Assembly (NCBI GenBank): GCA_944383895.1
Contig: CALWRH010000002.1
Span: 62,001 to 126,000, forward strand
Reading direction: 5' to 3'
Length of the DNA stretch: 64,000 nt
DNA from: an uncultured Christensenellaceae bacterium
Lineage (GTDB): Bacteria; Bacillota; Clostridia; Christensenellales; UBA3700
Part shown: piece after piece, positions 44,845 through 53,239 of the stretch
Position numbering within the stretch: position 1 is the stretch's first letter
Layout: each line of letters begins with the position of its first letter
The notes under the pieces: model-generated
Database searches by the model: none
The model's input: the letters and a program-made list of their open reading frames with translations, nothing else
Told to the model about the DNA's origin: nothing
Program-made: the position numbers and the translations under genes

Positions 44845-45540
44845 TCAGTTTTTAGCGTTGATTATTTTTCCGTCTTTCAAAGCCTGAACTATGTCAGACG
44901 GAGATTTTGCGTAAAAATCGGAAAAAGAACGTATGAGATCCGTGTATTTTTCGGACGCTTTGTCGTATACGCCGACAGTTGAAAAACCGGCGTCTTTCGC
45001 GCTTTTTATACCTATATGGCTGTCTTCCGCCACTACGCAGTCAGACGGCTGCAAGCCGAGTTTTCTCGCGGCTCTGAGATATACCTCGGGGCTGTCTTTG
45101 CCTTTGGATACGTCGTCAGTGGATACGAAACAGTCGAACAGCCCGTATACCTCAAGCCGTTTAAGGCAAGGGACGAACAGGTCGTACGGCAGAGCCGTAG
45201 CGACGGCTAAGCGGACGCCGTTATCGTGCAGAAAACCTAGCAGTTCTTTTGCTCCTTCTTTGAGAGGCACGGTGTTTTCGTAAGCATAGCGAGAGTGCTT
45301 GTTCCAGATGTCAACGAGCTTTTGTTCGCTTATCGAGAGCGGAGTATTCTTGAGAGTGTAATCCGCGCAATCCTTGAGGCTGAGATGGTTAACCGCAAGG
45401 AGATAGCCTTCGGGCACGTCGATATCGGCATCTCGGAAAGGCGCGGAGTAGACGTCGTCCCAGAGAGGCATCGAGTCGAGCAGAGTGCCGTCGAGGTCGA
45501 AAATAAAAGCTTTAGGTAAAATAACTTTAGTGTTTTTCAT
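44845..45540 (-). CDS. HAD-family phosphatase/beta-phosphoglucomutase-like
   Basis: 231 residues. F-D-L-D-G-T-L near residue 13 has the nucleophile and acid Asp, T-A (A-V-A-T-A) near 113 motif II, K-D near 140 motif III, and V-V-A-E-D-S near 165 motif IV; a helical cap lies between. It removes or moves phosphate on a small sugar or nucleotide. I place the start at 45540: it follows the phosphoesterase stop by 2 bases and matches the family N-terminus. The in-frame upstream extension overlaps that gene. Confidence 0.88.
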   Translation of the reverse strand: MKNTKVILPKAFIFDLDGTLLDSMPLWDDVYSAPFRDADIDVPEGYLLAVNHLSLKDCADYTLKNTPLSISEQKLVDIWNKHSRYAYENTVPLKEGAKELLGFLHDNGVRLAVATALPYDLFVPCLKRLEVYGLFDCFVSTDDVSKGKDSPEVYLRAARKLGLQPSDCVVAEDSHIGIKSAKDAGFSTVGVYDKASEKYTDLIRSFSDFYAKSPSDIVQALKDGKIINAKN

Positions 45541-45542
45541 GA

Positions 45543-46823
45543 TCAGAAATATTTTACGTCGGGTGCGAAGACGAGCGGATATCTGCGATAGCCGGGGACT
45601 CTCACGTCGCATATTCTCGTAGCCGTTCTGCTTTCGAGTCCTCTCGAGTTTACGGCGCGTATCTCCACGTCGTAGACTCCAGCTGCTTTTTTGTATATTG
45701 GCAGAACTACTTCTTTGTTGGGGTTGGAAAGCCCCTTATAGAAATCGCTGAAATAATATTGGACCTTTCCGTCGCTGAATTCTACGCGGTAACTGTGCAC
45801 GAAGTCTTTATCCGTACCTTTTTCGAATATCAGATAAGCGCGCATGCCTATCTTTTCGCTTCTGCCGTAGACTGCGGGCATTACGGGATAGTCTTCATCG
45901 GTAACGGAGCCGTTGTCGAAACGCGCGTCTGTATATACGAAATCGGACTTGGAAATGTTGACGGGGATGGACCAGCGCATATTTTCTTTTTCCTCTGTAC
46001 CCGTACCTGCGTTTACGCGGAGTATGTCGATCTTGTCCTCTTTGAAATCGAGCACGTAGCCCATCGGAGAAATATGCGGATTGGGAGGTACAGAGCCGTT
46101 GACTTTGCCTTTTTCAAGCTCGACGTAAGAAGTGGACTGTGTGTTGAGTGAAGTGTAATCTCGCTGATGTATTGACCTTTCGTCCAGCATCGGGAAGTGG
46201 GTGTGTCCGCCGAAATTTACGACGGTTTCGTATTTTGAAAGCACTTTTCCGAGTTCGAGATCACCGTAAACGTCCGAGCCGTAGACAGTATTGACCGCGT
46301 TATTGTGAGTGGTCACGAAGACGGGGCGTGAGCCGCTGTCTTTTACCGCGGCAGATAGCTCGTTGTCCAGCCAGCCGAGCACTTCCGAATAGCCGTTGCG
46401 CTGTTTTCTGCAGTCGGGAGAAACTCCGATAAAGTGATATCCGTTTATGACGTAGTGAGAATACGGCTTGTATCCGAGATATGTTTCGAACATGAAACGC
46501 TTTTTCCACCTCGAAGTGAACGCGGGAAAATAATCGTGATTGCCCATGATTATCTGCATTACGGGCAGGTCGTTGCCGAAGACGACTTTGAGCGCGTTCT
46601 TGAAACGGTGATACGCGTAGAAATTGGCGATATTGCAGATATCTCCCGCAAAGATCACCGTATTGCAACCGAAGTTTTTCAGAGTCTGCAACGATTTGAT
46701 CAGATTTCTTTCAAAGGTTCGGTTGTTTTTCCACGAAAAAGGGGAGAGCTGGCTGTCGGATATCACGCCTACCTTAAGACTGTCTTGCAAGTTTACCGTT
46801 TTGTAGTCGCAATTGATTTTCAT
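45543..46823 (-). CDS. Calcineurin-like metallophosphoesterase
   Basis: 426 residues, no signal peptide. Metal-binding motifs are present: G-V-I-S-D-S (Asp, with Ser-Gln following rather than Asp-x-His), F-A-G-D-I-C near 60, M-G-N-H-D-Y near 93, T-H-N-N-A near 168 and G-G-H-T-H near 205. The last ~150 residues are beta-rich. The first motif lacks the usual His after Asp. The phosphoester substrate is unknown. It lies in one operon with a GPH symporter upstream (3-base gap) and a HAD hydrolase downstream. Confidence 0.88.
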   Translation of the reverse strand: MKINCDYKTVNLQDSLKVGVISDSQLSPFSWKNNRTFERNLIKSLQTLKNFGCNTVIFAGDICNIANFYAYHRFKNALKVVFGNDLPVMQIIMGNHDYFPAFTSRWKKRFMFETYLGYKPYSHYVINGYHFIGVSPDCRKQRNGYSEVLGWLDNELSAAVKDSGSRPVFVTTHNNAVNTVYGSDVYGDLELGKVLSKYETVVNFGGHTHFPMLDERSIHQRDYTSLNTQSTSYVELEKGKVNGSVPPNPHISPMGYVLDFKEDKIDILRVNAGTGTEEKENMRWSIPVNISKSDFVYTDARFDNGSVTDEDYPVMPAVYGRSEKIGMRAYLIFEKGTDKDFVHSYRVEFSDGKVQYYFSDFYKGLSNPNKEVVLPIYKKAAGVYDVEIRAVNSRGLESRTATRICDVRVPGYRRYPLVFAPDVKYF

Positions 46824-46826
46824 GGC

Positions 46827-48329
46827 TTACCTCTCGTTGCCGCTTACGGCTGCCGCCATATCGGCGGAATTGGTTATCTCCGCGCTTTGCAGTACTTTTT
46901 CTTGTACGGGGCTGACGGTGTTCTGCGAAGTCTGTTCGGGTACCGTTGCATCCGATACGACTGCGGCGGAGACGGACTTTCTCGATTCGAGTTCTCTGAG
47001 TATTGCTGCCTTCTTACTTCCAGTATAAGTGTTTAATGCCGCGGGCACAAGAGATAAGAAGAAAGAAATTGCGGGAATTATCGTAACGAGCGCGTAAAGT
47101 CCCGTTATCGTGAACTCGGATTGCTCGAGAGGCTCGCCTGCCTCAACGGGTTGTACGAATTTGAATACTACGAGTCCGACGGAGAGAAGAATCGCGCCTA
47201 CCGCGTTGTTGAATTTGGTGACAAACGAGTTCCAGCTGAAACATACGCCTTCCATGCGCTTGCCCGTTTTCCATTGCAGATAATCCAGACTGTCGCCTAC
47301 CATAGGATAGGGGAGAGTGTTGTATGCGCCGAGTCCGAGTCCTCCGATCGCCATAAACGGGAAAGCCGCGTAGTAGTTGACTTTGCCGATAAAGAACGCG
47401 AGGGAGAGGAATACGCCTCCTATCGAGCCGAAGAGCAACGTCGTGCGCTTGAAACCTATTCTCTTATAGACGAGCGGGGTGAGCAGTATACCTGCGAACA
47501 TACCTCCGCCTACTATCAGGTATAGCATGACGAGTACCGTGCCCGAACGCACTCCGGGGATCTTAATGACGTAAGTCGAGATGTATGCCGCAGAAAGCAT
47601 AAGCAGATATCTCGGAGAAGCTATCATCGAGGTGAGCAGCGTAAGCACCATGGGCTTGTTTTTCGCCGCGGTCGCGAACATGTCTTTTACGGATATCTTT
47701 TCTACGGGAGAAGAAAAACGCTCTTTTGAGTTTTTGTAAAGCAGGAAATATCCGATAAAAGCTACTACTCCGACGCTTGCCGCGAGAGCGAAATAAACCC
47801 ATTTTTCGGGGAGGAAGGATTGAAATATCGGAAGTATGAGTATCGTCGCTACTGTGCCGAAAGATCCGAGAGTTACGTAAAAGGTGAGCAGAGAAGACCT
47901 TTCTTTCGCATTGGGGGTCGCTACGCTCATGAGTCCCATAAACGGAACGTCGACTACCGTATATGCGGTATCGAAAGCCAGATACATCACCGTCGCAAAT
48001 ATCATTTTAAGAATAGGATTTGCATCGGAAATAGGTAGGAACATAAACACGGATACGAAAAAAATCAAAAATGCGCCGACTTTTATGTAGGGGCGCATTT
48101 TACCGTTTTTGGTTTGTGTCCTGTCGATGAGCACTCCCATGAGAGGATCGTTGAGCATATCCCATATGCGGGCAACTATCATGAGTACCGAAACGAATAC
48201 CGTGGGAACGAGCAGTATGTCCGTGAGATAATAAGACAGATAGCTCGCAATCACGTTGGCTATCATAAAACTGCCTATCGCGGCAAAACCGTAAGAAAAC
48301 TTTTCTTTACCTTTTACTAAATTCTGCAT
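46827..48329 (-). CDS. GPH-family sugar:cation symporter
   Basis: 500 residues with about twelve membrane segments and the same MelB-like layout as the other GPH proteins here: F-S-Y-G near the N-terminus, D-M-L-N-D-P-L-M-G near residue 54 and T-K-N-G-K-M-R-P-Y. The C-terminal ~60 residues are a hydrophilic tail. It begins a three-gene operon with a phosphoesterase and a HAD phosphatase; a phosphorylated or glycosidic substrate is possible. The ribosome-binding site (AAGG) is weak. Confidence 0.9.
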   Translation of the reverse strand: MQNLVKGKEKFSYGFAAIGSFMIANVIASYLSYYLTDILLVPTVFVSVLMIVARIWDMLNDPLMGVLIDRTQTKNGKMRPYIKVGAFLIFFVSVFMFLPISDANPILKMIFATVMYLAFDTAYTVVDVPFMGLMSVATPNAKERSSLLTFYVTLGSFGTVATILILPIFQSFLPEKWVYFALAASVGVVAFIGYFLLYKNSKERFSSPVEKISVKDMFATAAKNKPMVLTLLTSMIASPRYLLMLSAAYISTYVIKIPGVRSGTVLVMLYLIVGGGMFAGILLTPLVYKRIGFKRTTLLFGSIGGVFLSLAFFIGKVNYYAAFPFMAIGGLGLGAYNTLPYPMVGDSLDYLQWKTGKRMEGVCFSWNSFVTKFNNAVGAILLSVGLVVFKFVQPVEAGEPLEQSEFTITGLYALVTIIPAISFFLSLVPAALNTYTGSKKAAILRELESRKSVSAAVVSDATVPEQTSQNTVSPVQEKVLQSAEITNSADMAAAVSGNER

Positions 48330-48486
48330 AACGTACCTTATCGTTTTTTTCTTTATCGTCGCAAACAGTATAATCTTTACCGAGGTATCGTCGCTATCGC
48401 GGGATTGTCTGTTTTGAGTAAGTTTTTTGTAAGTTTATAAATGAAGGGTATAAATGCTGCTGGAATGGCAAAACCGACGTTTTCGG

Positions 48487-48515
48487 TTGCTTTATATGCA
48501 AGGTACTGTTATACT
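48487..48515 (+). promoter_or_regulatory. MATE promoter (predicts near-leaderless mRNA)
   Basis: TTGCTT, 17-nt spacer, TATACT; the ATG at 48525 lies nine bases after the -10 box with no ribosome-binding site. Confidence 0.7.
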
Positions 48516-48524
48516 GTATTGGCT

Positions 48525-49922
48525 ATGAGGATAAAGGACAGATTTTTATTCAATAAACGTTTCCTGCTCGGGGCGATCGCGATAATTTTGCCGATAGCTT
48601 TGCAGAACGTCATAAATTACGGCGTCAACCTTATGGACTCCGTAATGCTCGGTCAGCTGGGCGACGTGGCTATATCCGCAGCTAATCTCGGCGGACAGCC
48701 TTTCTTTTTGCTCACTATGTTCGGGTTCGGAATAGCAAGCGGCGCAAACGTCATGATAGCTCAGTATTGGGGCAAGGGAGATATGGAGCATATCCGCAGG
48801 ATCATGGGGTTTGCTGTAAGACTTGCGTTTTTCGTTTCGCTTGCGTTTACGGTATTGTGTATCGCCGTGCCCGAAGGCATCATATCTTTGTTCACTTCCA
48901 ATCCCGATACAATAAGACAGGGCGCGGATTATCTCTGGATAATATCCATAGGTTACGTCTTTTACAGTTTGTCCAACTGCTATATGACGTCGCTGAGGGC
49001 GGTGGAGAGAGTAGGCGTGTCAATGGTGGTATACGGCATTTCCTTCTTCGTCAACGTGGCTGTCAACTACGTCTTTATATTCGGCAAGCTGGGCGCGCCC
49101 GCACTCGGCGTAAAAGGCGCTGCGATCGGTACGGTCGTGGCTCGAGTCAGCGAATTTATCATGGCGTTGATATATATGTACGCGTTCGACAAGAGGACGG
49201 GATTCAGAATAAAAGACGTGTTCACCAAAAGCGGCGACATTGTAAAGCCTTTTATGAAAAATTGCCTGCCTGTGATCGGCAACGAACTTTTATGGGGATT
49301 CGGCAGCGTTATGATAACGCTTATTATCAGCAATCTCAGCGACGACTTCATAGCGGCAGGAAGTATTGCCAACGTCGTCAACCAGATCGCGATCGTAGGT
49401 ATTATGGGAGTGTCCAATGCGGCTGCGGTCCTTACGGGCAAGACGGTCGGAGAGGGCGACAAAGAAAAGGTACAGAAGGTTGCGGATACCATGCTTCTGT
49501 TCTCTGTCGCAGTAGGTATATTCGGTTCCGTTCTTCTGTTCGCACTGAGGGTGCCGATACTTGCCATTTACGACATATCCGACAGTGCAAAGCAGATCAC
49601 GTCGCAGCTGATAATCATACTTGCGGCTTTGCAGACTGTGCTCGCGGTCGATATAACCTGTATAGTAGGAGTGCTCAGAGGCGGCGGAGATACGCGTTTT
49701 GCGTTTGCGATAGACGTAGGCACGGTATATCTGATCGCATTGCCTCTCGGAGCAATTGCCGGATACGTTCTCGGCTGGCCGGCGTGGGCAGTATATTTGC
49801 TGCTCAGATGCGATACGTTTGTAAAAGCCGTTCTCGGACTTATCAGAGTCGCTCGCAGAAAATGGCAAAGAGACGTTACGGTGGGAGCTGCTAAAAAAGC
49901 TGAAGAGGTACAGGACGCCTGA
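48525..49922 (+). CDS. MATE-family efflux transporter
   Basis: 465 residues, twelve predicted membrane segments in two related halves, with the family pattern I-A-L-Q-N...D-S-V-M-L-G-Q-L-G in helices 1-2 and a similar pattern near residue 245. MATE proteins expel drugs or metabolites in exchange for Na+ or H+. I start at M-R-I-K-D (48525), as the upstream in-frame ATG at 48441 lies ahead of the promoter and adds a sequence without family counterpart. Confidence 0.9.
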   Translation: MRIKDRFLFNKRFLLGAIAIILPIALQNVINYGVNLMDSVMLGQLGDVAISAANLGGQPFFLLTMFGFGIASGANVMIAQYWGKGDMEHIRRIMGFAVRLAFFVSLAFTVLCIAVPEGIISLFTSNPDTIRQGADYLWIISIGYVFYSLSNCYMTSLRAVERVGVSMVVYGISFFVNVAVNYVFIFGKLGAPALGVKGAAIGTVVARVSEFIMALIYMYAFDKRTGFRIKDVFTKSGDIVKPFMKNCLPVIGNELLWGFGSVMITLIISNLSDDFIAAGSIANVVNQIAIVGIMGVSNAAAVLTGKTVGEGDKEKVQKVADTMLLFSVAVGIFGSVLLFALRVPILAIYDISDSAKQITSQLIIILAALQTVLAVDITCIVGVLRGGGDTRFAFAIDVGTVYLIALPLGAIAGYVLGWPAWAVYLLLRCDTFVKAVLGLIRVARRKWQRDVTVGAAKKAEEVQDA

Positions 49923-50014
49923 CGGCTCAAGACGTATTATTTATAGTATTGTTTGATAAAGAACGGCGATGCCGTTCTTTTTAATTTATTTCACAAGACG
50001 TTTTATTTATCCTA

Positions 50015-50055
50015 TTCAACTGCGGGGATGTCTGTGTTATAATCTATACGGAGGG
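50015..50055 (+). promoter_or_regulatory. Promoter and ribosome-binding site of the GH16 gene
   Basis: TTCAAC (50015-50020), 17-nt spacer, extended -10 TGT-TATAAT (50038-50043), then GGAGGG (50050-50055) placed six bases before an ATG at 50062 that is out of frame with the GH16 reading frame. Confidence 0.75.
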
Positions 50056-50077
50056 TAAATTATGAAAAAGATTTATC

Positions 50078-51028
50078 ATGTATGTTGCGGCAACGTTGAT
50101 CGCGGTCATGTGTGCCGCGATGCTGGCAGGCTGTTCGCAAGCGAGGGACATACCTGAAGAAAAAACTCTCGCGGACGTGCTTGAAAAAGGCGGTTACGAG
50201 ATAGTATTTGAAGACGATTTTGACGGGGATTCTCTCGATTATACAAAGTGGAAATCAGGATATAAGGGCGGCGTGCGCCGTGCGGCGTATTACGAAGACA
50301 GCGAAGACACTCTTTTCGTGTCGGACGGCAATCTTACGATACGCACGCTTTACAAAGACGGACAATACGGCGAAGGATGGTACACTTCATGGGTGGAAAC
50401 CGCGACCAAGGACAGCTCCTCGGGCATTGTAAACAGCGACAACTATAAGGGCTTTGCAACGACATACGGATATTTCGAGGTGCGCTGCATTGCGCCGCCA
50501 ACGGTAGGTATATGGTCTGCGTTCTGGCTTATGCCGGACGAGGGTGCGGGTATGAGCTCGGACGACGTGTTAGGAACGGGCGCGGACGGCGTTGAGATAG
50601 ACGTTATGGAGTCGCCCTGGATGTATTCCCGAACCGATAAAGAGGCTAATATGCACGTTCTGCACGGCGACGGTTACAGCAATACTAAGAGCGAAAAATC
50701 TCCTCTGTATAAAATTCCCGATATGTATACTTCGTTCCACACATACGGCGTTCTGTGGACGGAAGAAGAGTATGTCTTTTATATTGACGGAGCAGAAACG
50801 TGGAGAACCAAGCATACCGTGGACGGGCAAACACTCGGAGTGTCAACAGTCAATGAGTATATGATACTGTCCGTCGAAGTCGCGGGTTATACCGCAGAAG
50901 ACGGCACGCTCGTAGAAGGCAAAAACGCGGACGGATCCGATTATTGGTGCGGAAACCCCGCAGAAAACGACAAGAACAAGCATTACGATTTTGTCATTGA
51001 TTACGTCAGGGTATATAAGCAAGTCTAA
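50078..51028 (+). CDS. Secreted GH16 beta-glucanase-like lipoprotein, N-terminus doubtful
   Basis: 316 residues from 50078. The mature part is a GH16 jelly roll: D-F-D-G near residue 47, F-W-L-M-P near 152 and the catalytic E-I-D-V-M-E near 178 with both Glu. It probably cleaves a beta-1,3/1,4-glucan or galactan outside the cell. The signal sequence has an L-A-G-C lipobox but lacks its basic start. The properly spaced ATG at 50062 is one frame off; removing one A from the A5 run at 50065-50069 gives M-K-R-F-I-M-Y joined to the signal core. A sequencing slip or a real frameshift is likely. Confidence 0.85.
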   Translation: MYVAATLIAVMCAAMLAGCSQARDIPEEKTLADVLEKGGYEIVFEDDFDGDSLDYTKWKSGYKGGVRRAAYYEDSEDTLFVSDGNLTIRTLYKDGQYGEGWYTSWVETATKDSSSGIVNSDNYKGFATTYGYFEVRCIAPPTVGIWSAFWLMPDEGAGMSSDDVLGTGADGVEIDVMESPWMYSRTDKEANMHVLHGDGYSNTKSEKSPLYKIPDMYTSFHTYGVLWTEEEYVFYIDGAETWRTKHTVDGQTLGVSTVNEYMILSVEVAGYTAEDGTLVEGKNADGSDYWCGNPAENDKNKHYDFVIDYVRVYKQV

Positions 51029-51052
51029 TTGACTAAGTTAAAGTTTGATATT

Positions 51053-51089
51053 AAAAAATACCGCACCCGTGTCGATTGCGGTATTTTTT
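51053..51089. terminator. Terminator with CCGTGT motif in its loop (copy 6)
   Basis: A 13-bp perfect stem (A6-TACCGCA and TGCGGTA-T6) with an 11-nt loop, CCCGTGTCGAT. CCGTGT is at 51067-51072. It terminates the GH16 gene. Confidence 0.9.
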
Positions 51090-51266
51090 ATTGTGCAGAT
51101 AAAGACGATGCAAAGAGCAACTCTGCTGCGATTGTACGTCATGATCGGACACGTCATAAAAGAAAAACGGTATGAGACAGGCGGAAAAATAACAGATAAG
51201 GTCGTGCTTAGGATAAGTTTTTATTTCCTTTTTTTGTAATATTCATATACGGTTTTTGCAGTAACA

Positions 51267-51286
51267 TAGTTGCGAAACAACTAGTT
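51267..51286. promoter_or_regulatory. Inverted repeat upstream of the GPH transporter promoter
   Basis: TAGTTG-CGAAA-CAACTA (51267-51283), overlapping AACTAGTT (51279-51286), about 50 bases before the -35 box; a possible operator. The 51090-51396 stretch otherwise shows only the promoter. Confidence 0.45.
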
Positions 51287-51337
51287 AAGGCTGAAAAGTC
51301 CTTTTTCGTAAACACTACAAAATATATGCGTTAAAAA

Positions 51338-51366
51338 TTGACTACTAATTTTTATTTTGTTATAAT
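51338..51366 (+). promoter_or_regulatory. GPH transporter promoter
   Basis: TTGACT, 17-nt spacer, TATAAT. Confidence 0.9.
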
Positions 51367-51396
51367 ATTTTTACTAAGTTTCACGGGGAGAGATTT

Positions 51397-53133
51397 ATGA
51401 GCGAAAATCAGCAGCCGAGCAGCGGCGGTACCAAAAAATCCGCCAAAGAATTTTTCAACGATTTGTTGACCAGACTTAAAGTCTTCTGGAAGACTCCGCC
51501 CAAGGGCAGATATCTCAATCTAAAAGAGATAGTATGTTTCGGCGGCAGCGCTTTCGGTATGAGCACGATCGTTACCGTCGTATCAGGTCTTATTACGGCA
51601 ACTCAGATACCTACGATATATAACTTCAACGTTATACACGGCGCGTGGATATGCCTTATCGCAAGTATTCTCGGTCTTATCATACAGCCGTTCTTCAGCA
51701 AACTTCTGCAAAATACCAATACCAAGTTCGGCAGATACAAACCTTTTATTCTTATACTCGCTCCGATACTCGCGGTGTTCGCTATTCTTGCGACCTGGCA
51801 ACCGCAGTTTACGGACGTCAACGACCGTATAGTTTACGCGTACTGCACCTGTATCCCCACGCTTATTTTGTGGAACCTTTTCCAGAATACATACTACATG
51901 CTGCCCGGCGTTATTACCCCCAATCAGCAGGAAAGAACGGACATATGGGCTCCCATCGGACTCGTCATAGGTTTTTCTCCGACAGTAATGAACGTTTTAG
52001 GTAACGTAATCAAATCATACTTTGGCAATCAAGGTAGAGAGTATATGGCTTACAGATACCTCGGATTTATCTACGCGGTCGTAGGTCTCGTACTCGTGCT
52101 GTGTCTGTTCCTCGTAAAAGAAAGACTTATCGTCACCAACGAAAACAAAGAAAAAGTCGGTCTTCTCGAAGGTCTGCGCCTTGTCGTCAAGAACAAGCCG
52201 CTTATGATACTTACCCTGGCACTCATATTCGGATGCTGCCGTACAGTCGTCGAGATCGACGCGGAATATATCGGCAGACTCAGATATGCAGTCACCTCGA
52301 CGGGAGGAATAGACGTTGCGGGCGGTCTTGCTGTCTTCGGTGCATTGACAATGATCACGGGTTTTGCGGTAACGCCCAATATGATATTGTTGCCGTTCCT
52401 GACAAGAAAGTTCAACAACCGTACTATAATGATGTTCTGGATGGCATGCAATACGATAGGTTACCTTATACTCGGATGCGTAGGTATAGAAAATATCCCG
52501 CAGGGAACCTGGAGTATAATCCTTATCACCACGCTGAGATTTATCTCGCTGTTCAACGCGATAGCGTCCTTGCAGCCGCTTATGATGGCTCAGCTTTCGG
52601 ACTATCAGCAGTACAAGACGGGTAAACGCCTCGAAGGATTTATACAGACCTTCCTCTATGCACTTGTACTTGTATTCACGAACCTGGGTATCCTCGCTAT
52701 GGCTTATGTAAAGAGTGAAGTATTCAATTATCAGTCGTCCGCTTTTGTCAAACCTGAGGACGCGCCTGACGATTGGGCACCCGATGCTCAGGCGGTCGAA
52801 AGCGCGCTCAAATATTTCAACCTGGCGTTTATAGTATCCGCTGTTTCGGCAGGACTTATGTTTATCGTTATGATATTCTATAAGCTGGGCAAGAAAGAGC
52901 ATGCCGAAATAGTCGAAAAACTCAAAGAACTCGGACTCAAGCAGGGGAACGAACAGGTCGTTGCAGAAGAAGTCGGTATCGCAGAGATCTCCAAGCAGAT
53001 CGAAGAGGCAGAAGAAGAACGCATCGCAGAGGGCGAAGTAATGAACGATGCTGACGTCAAGGAAGAGAAAGACAACGAAGCCAAAGACGATTCAGACGGT
53101 TCTGACGACAATTCCAACGATTTGAAATTCTGA
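51397..53133 (+). CDS. GPH/MFS-type sugar transporter with acidic tail
   Basis: 578 residues, about twelve membrane segments, distantly MelB-like (N-T-K-F-G-R-Y-K-P-F near residue 110 corresponds to the conserved loop after helix 3). Compared with the other two GPH proteins it has an N-terminal hydrophilic lead of about 40 residues and a C-terminal tail of about 80, rich in Glu and Asp. The preceding GH16 glucanase gene suggests import of the oligosaccharide released outside; both have their own promoters. GGGGAG precedes the ATG. Confidence 0.88.
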   Translation: MSENQQPSSGGTKKSAKEFFNDLLTRLKVFWKTPPKGRYLNLKEIVCFGGSAFGMSTIVTVVSGLITATQIPTIYNFNVIHGAWICLIASILGLIIQPFFSKLLQNTNTKFGRYKPFILILAPILAVFAILATWQPQFTDVNDRIVYAYCTCIPTLILWNLFQNTYYMLPGVITPNQQERTDIWAPIGLVIGFSPTVMNVLGNVIKSYFGNQGREYMAYRYLGFIYAVVGLVLVLCLFLVKERLIVTNENKEKVGLLEGLRLVVKNKPLMILTLALIFGCCRTVVEIDAEYIGRLRYAVTSTGGIDVAGGLAVFGALTMITGFAVTPNMILLPFLTRKFNNRTIMMFWMACNTIGYLILGCVGIENIPQGTWSIILITTLRFISLFNAIASLQPLMMAQLSDYQQYKTGKRLEGFIQTFLYALVLVFTNLGILAMAYVKSEVFNYQSSAFVKPEDAPDDWAPDAQAVESALKYFNLAFIVSAVSAGLMFIVMIFYKLGKKEHAEIVEKLKELGLKQGNEQVVAEEVGIAEISKQIEEAEEERIAEGEVMNDADVKEEKDNEAKDDSDGSDDNSNDLKF

Positions 53134-53148
53134 AACAAACTAATGTAA

Positions 53149-53175
53149 AAAGCGGGCGCTATGCCCGCTTTTTTT
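53149..53175 (+). terminator. Terminator after the GPH transporter
   Basis: AAAGCGGGC/GCCCGCTTT stem with a 5-nt loop and a T-run to 53175. Confidence 0.92.
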
Positions 53176-53239
53176 GTAAAGCAGATTTGTTGTTGTTTAT
53201 TCTGTCAGAGAAAACATATGTCTTGAAAACGGAGAGGAA

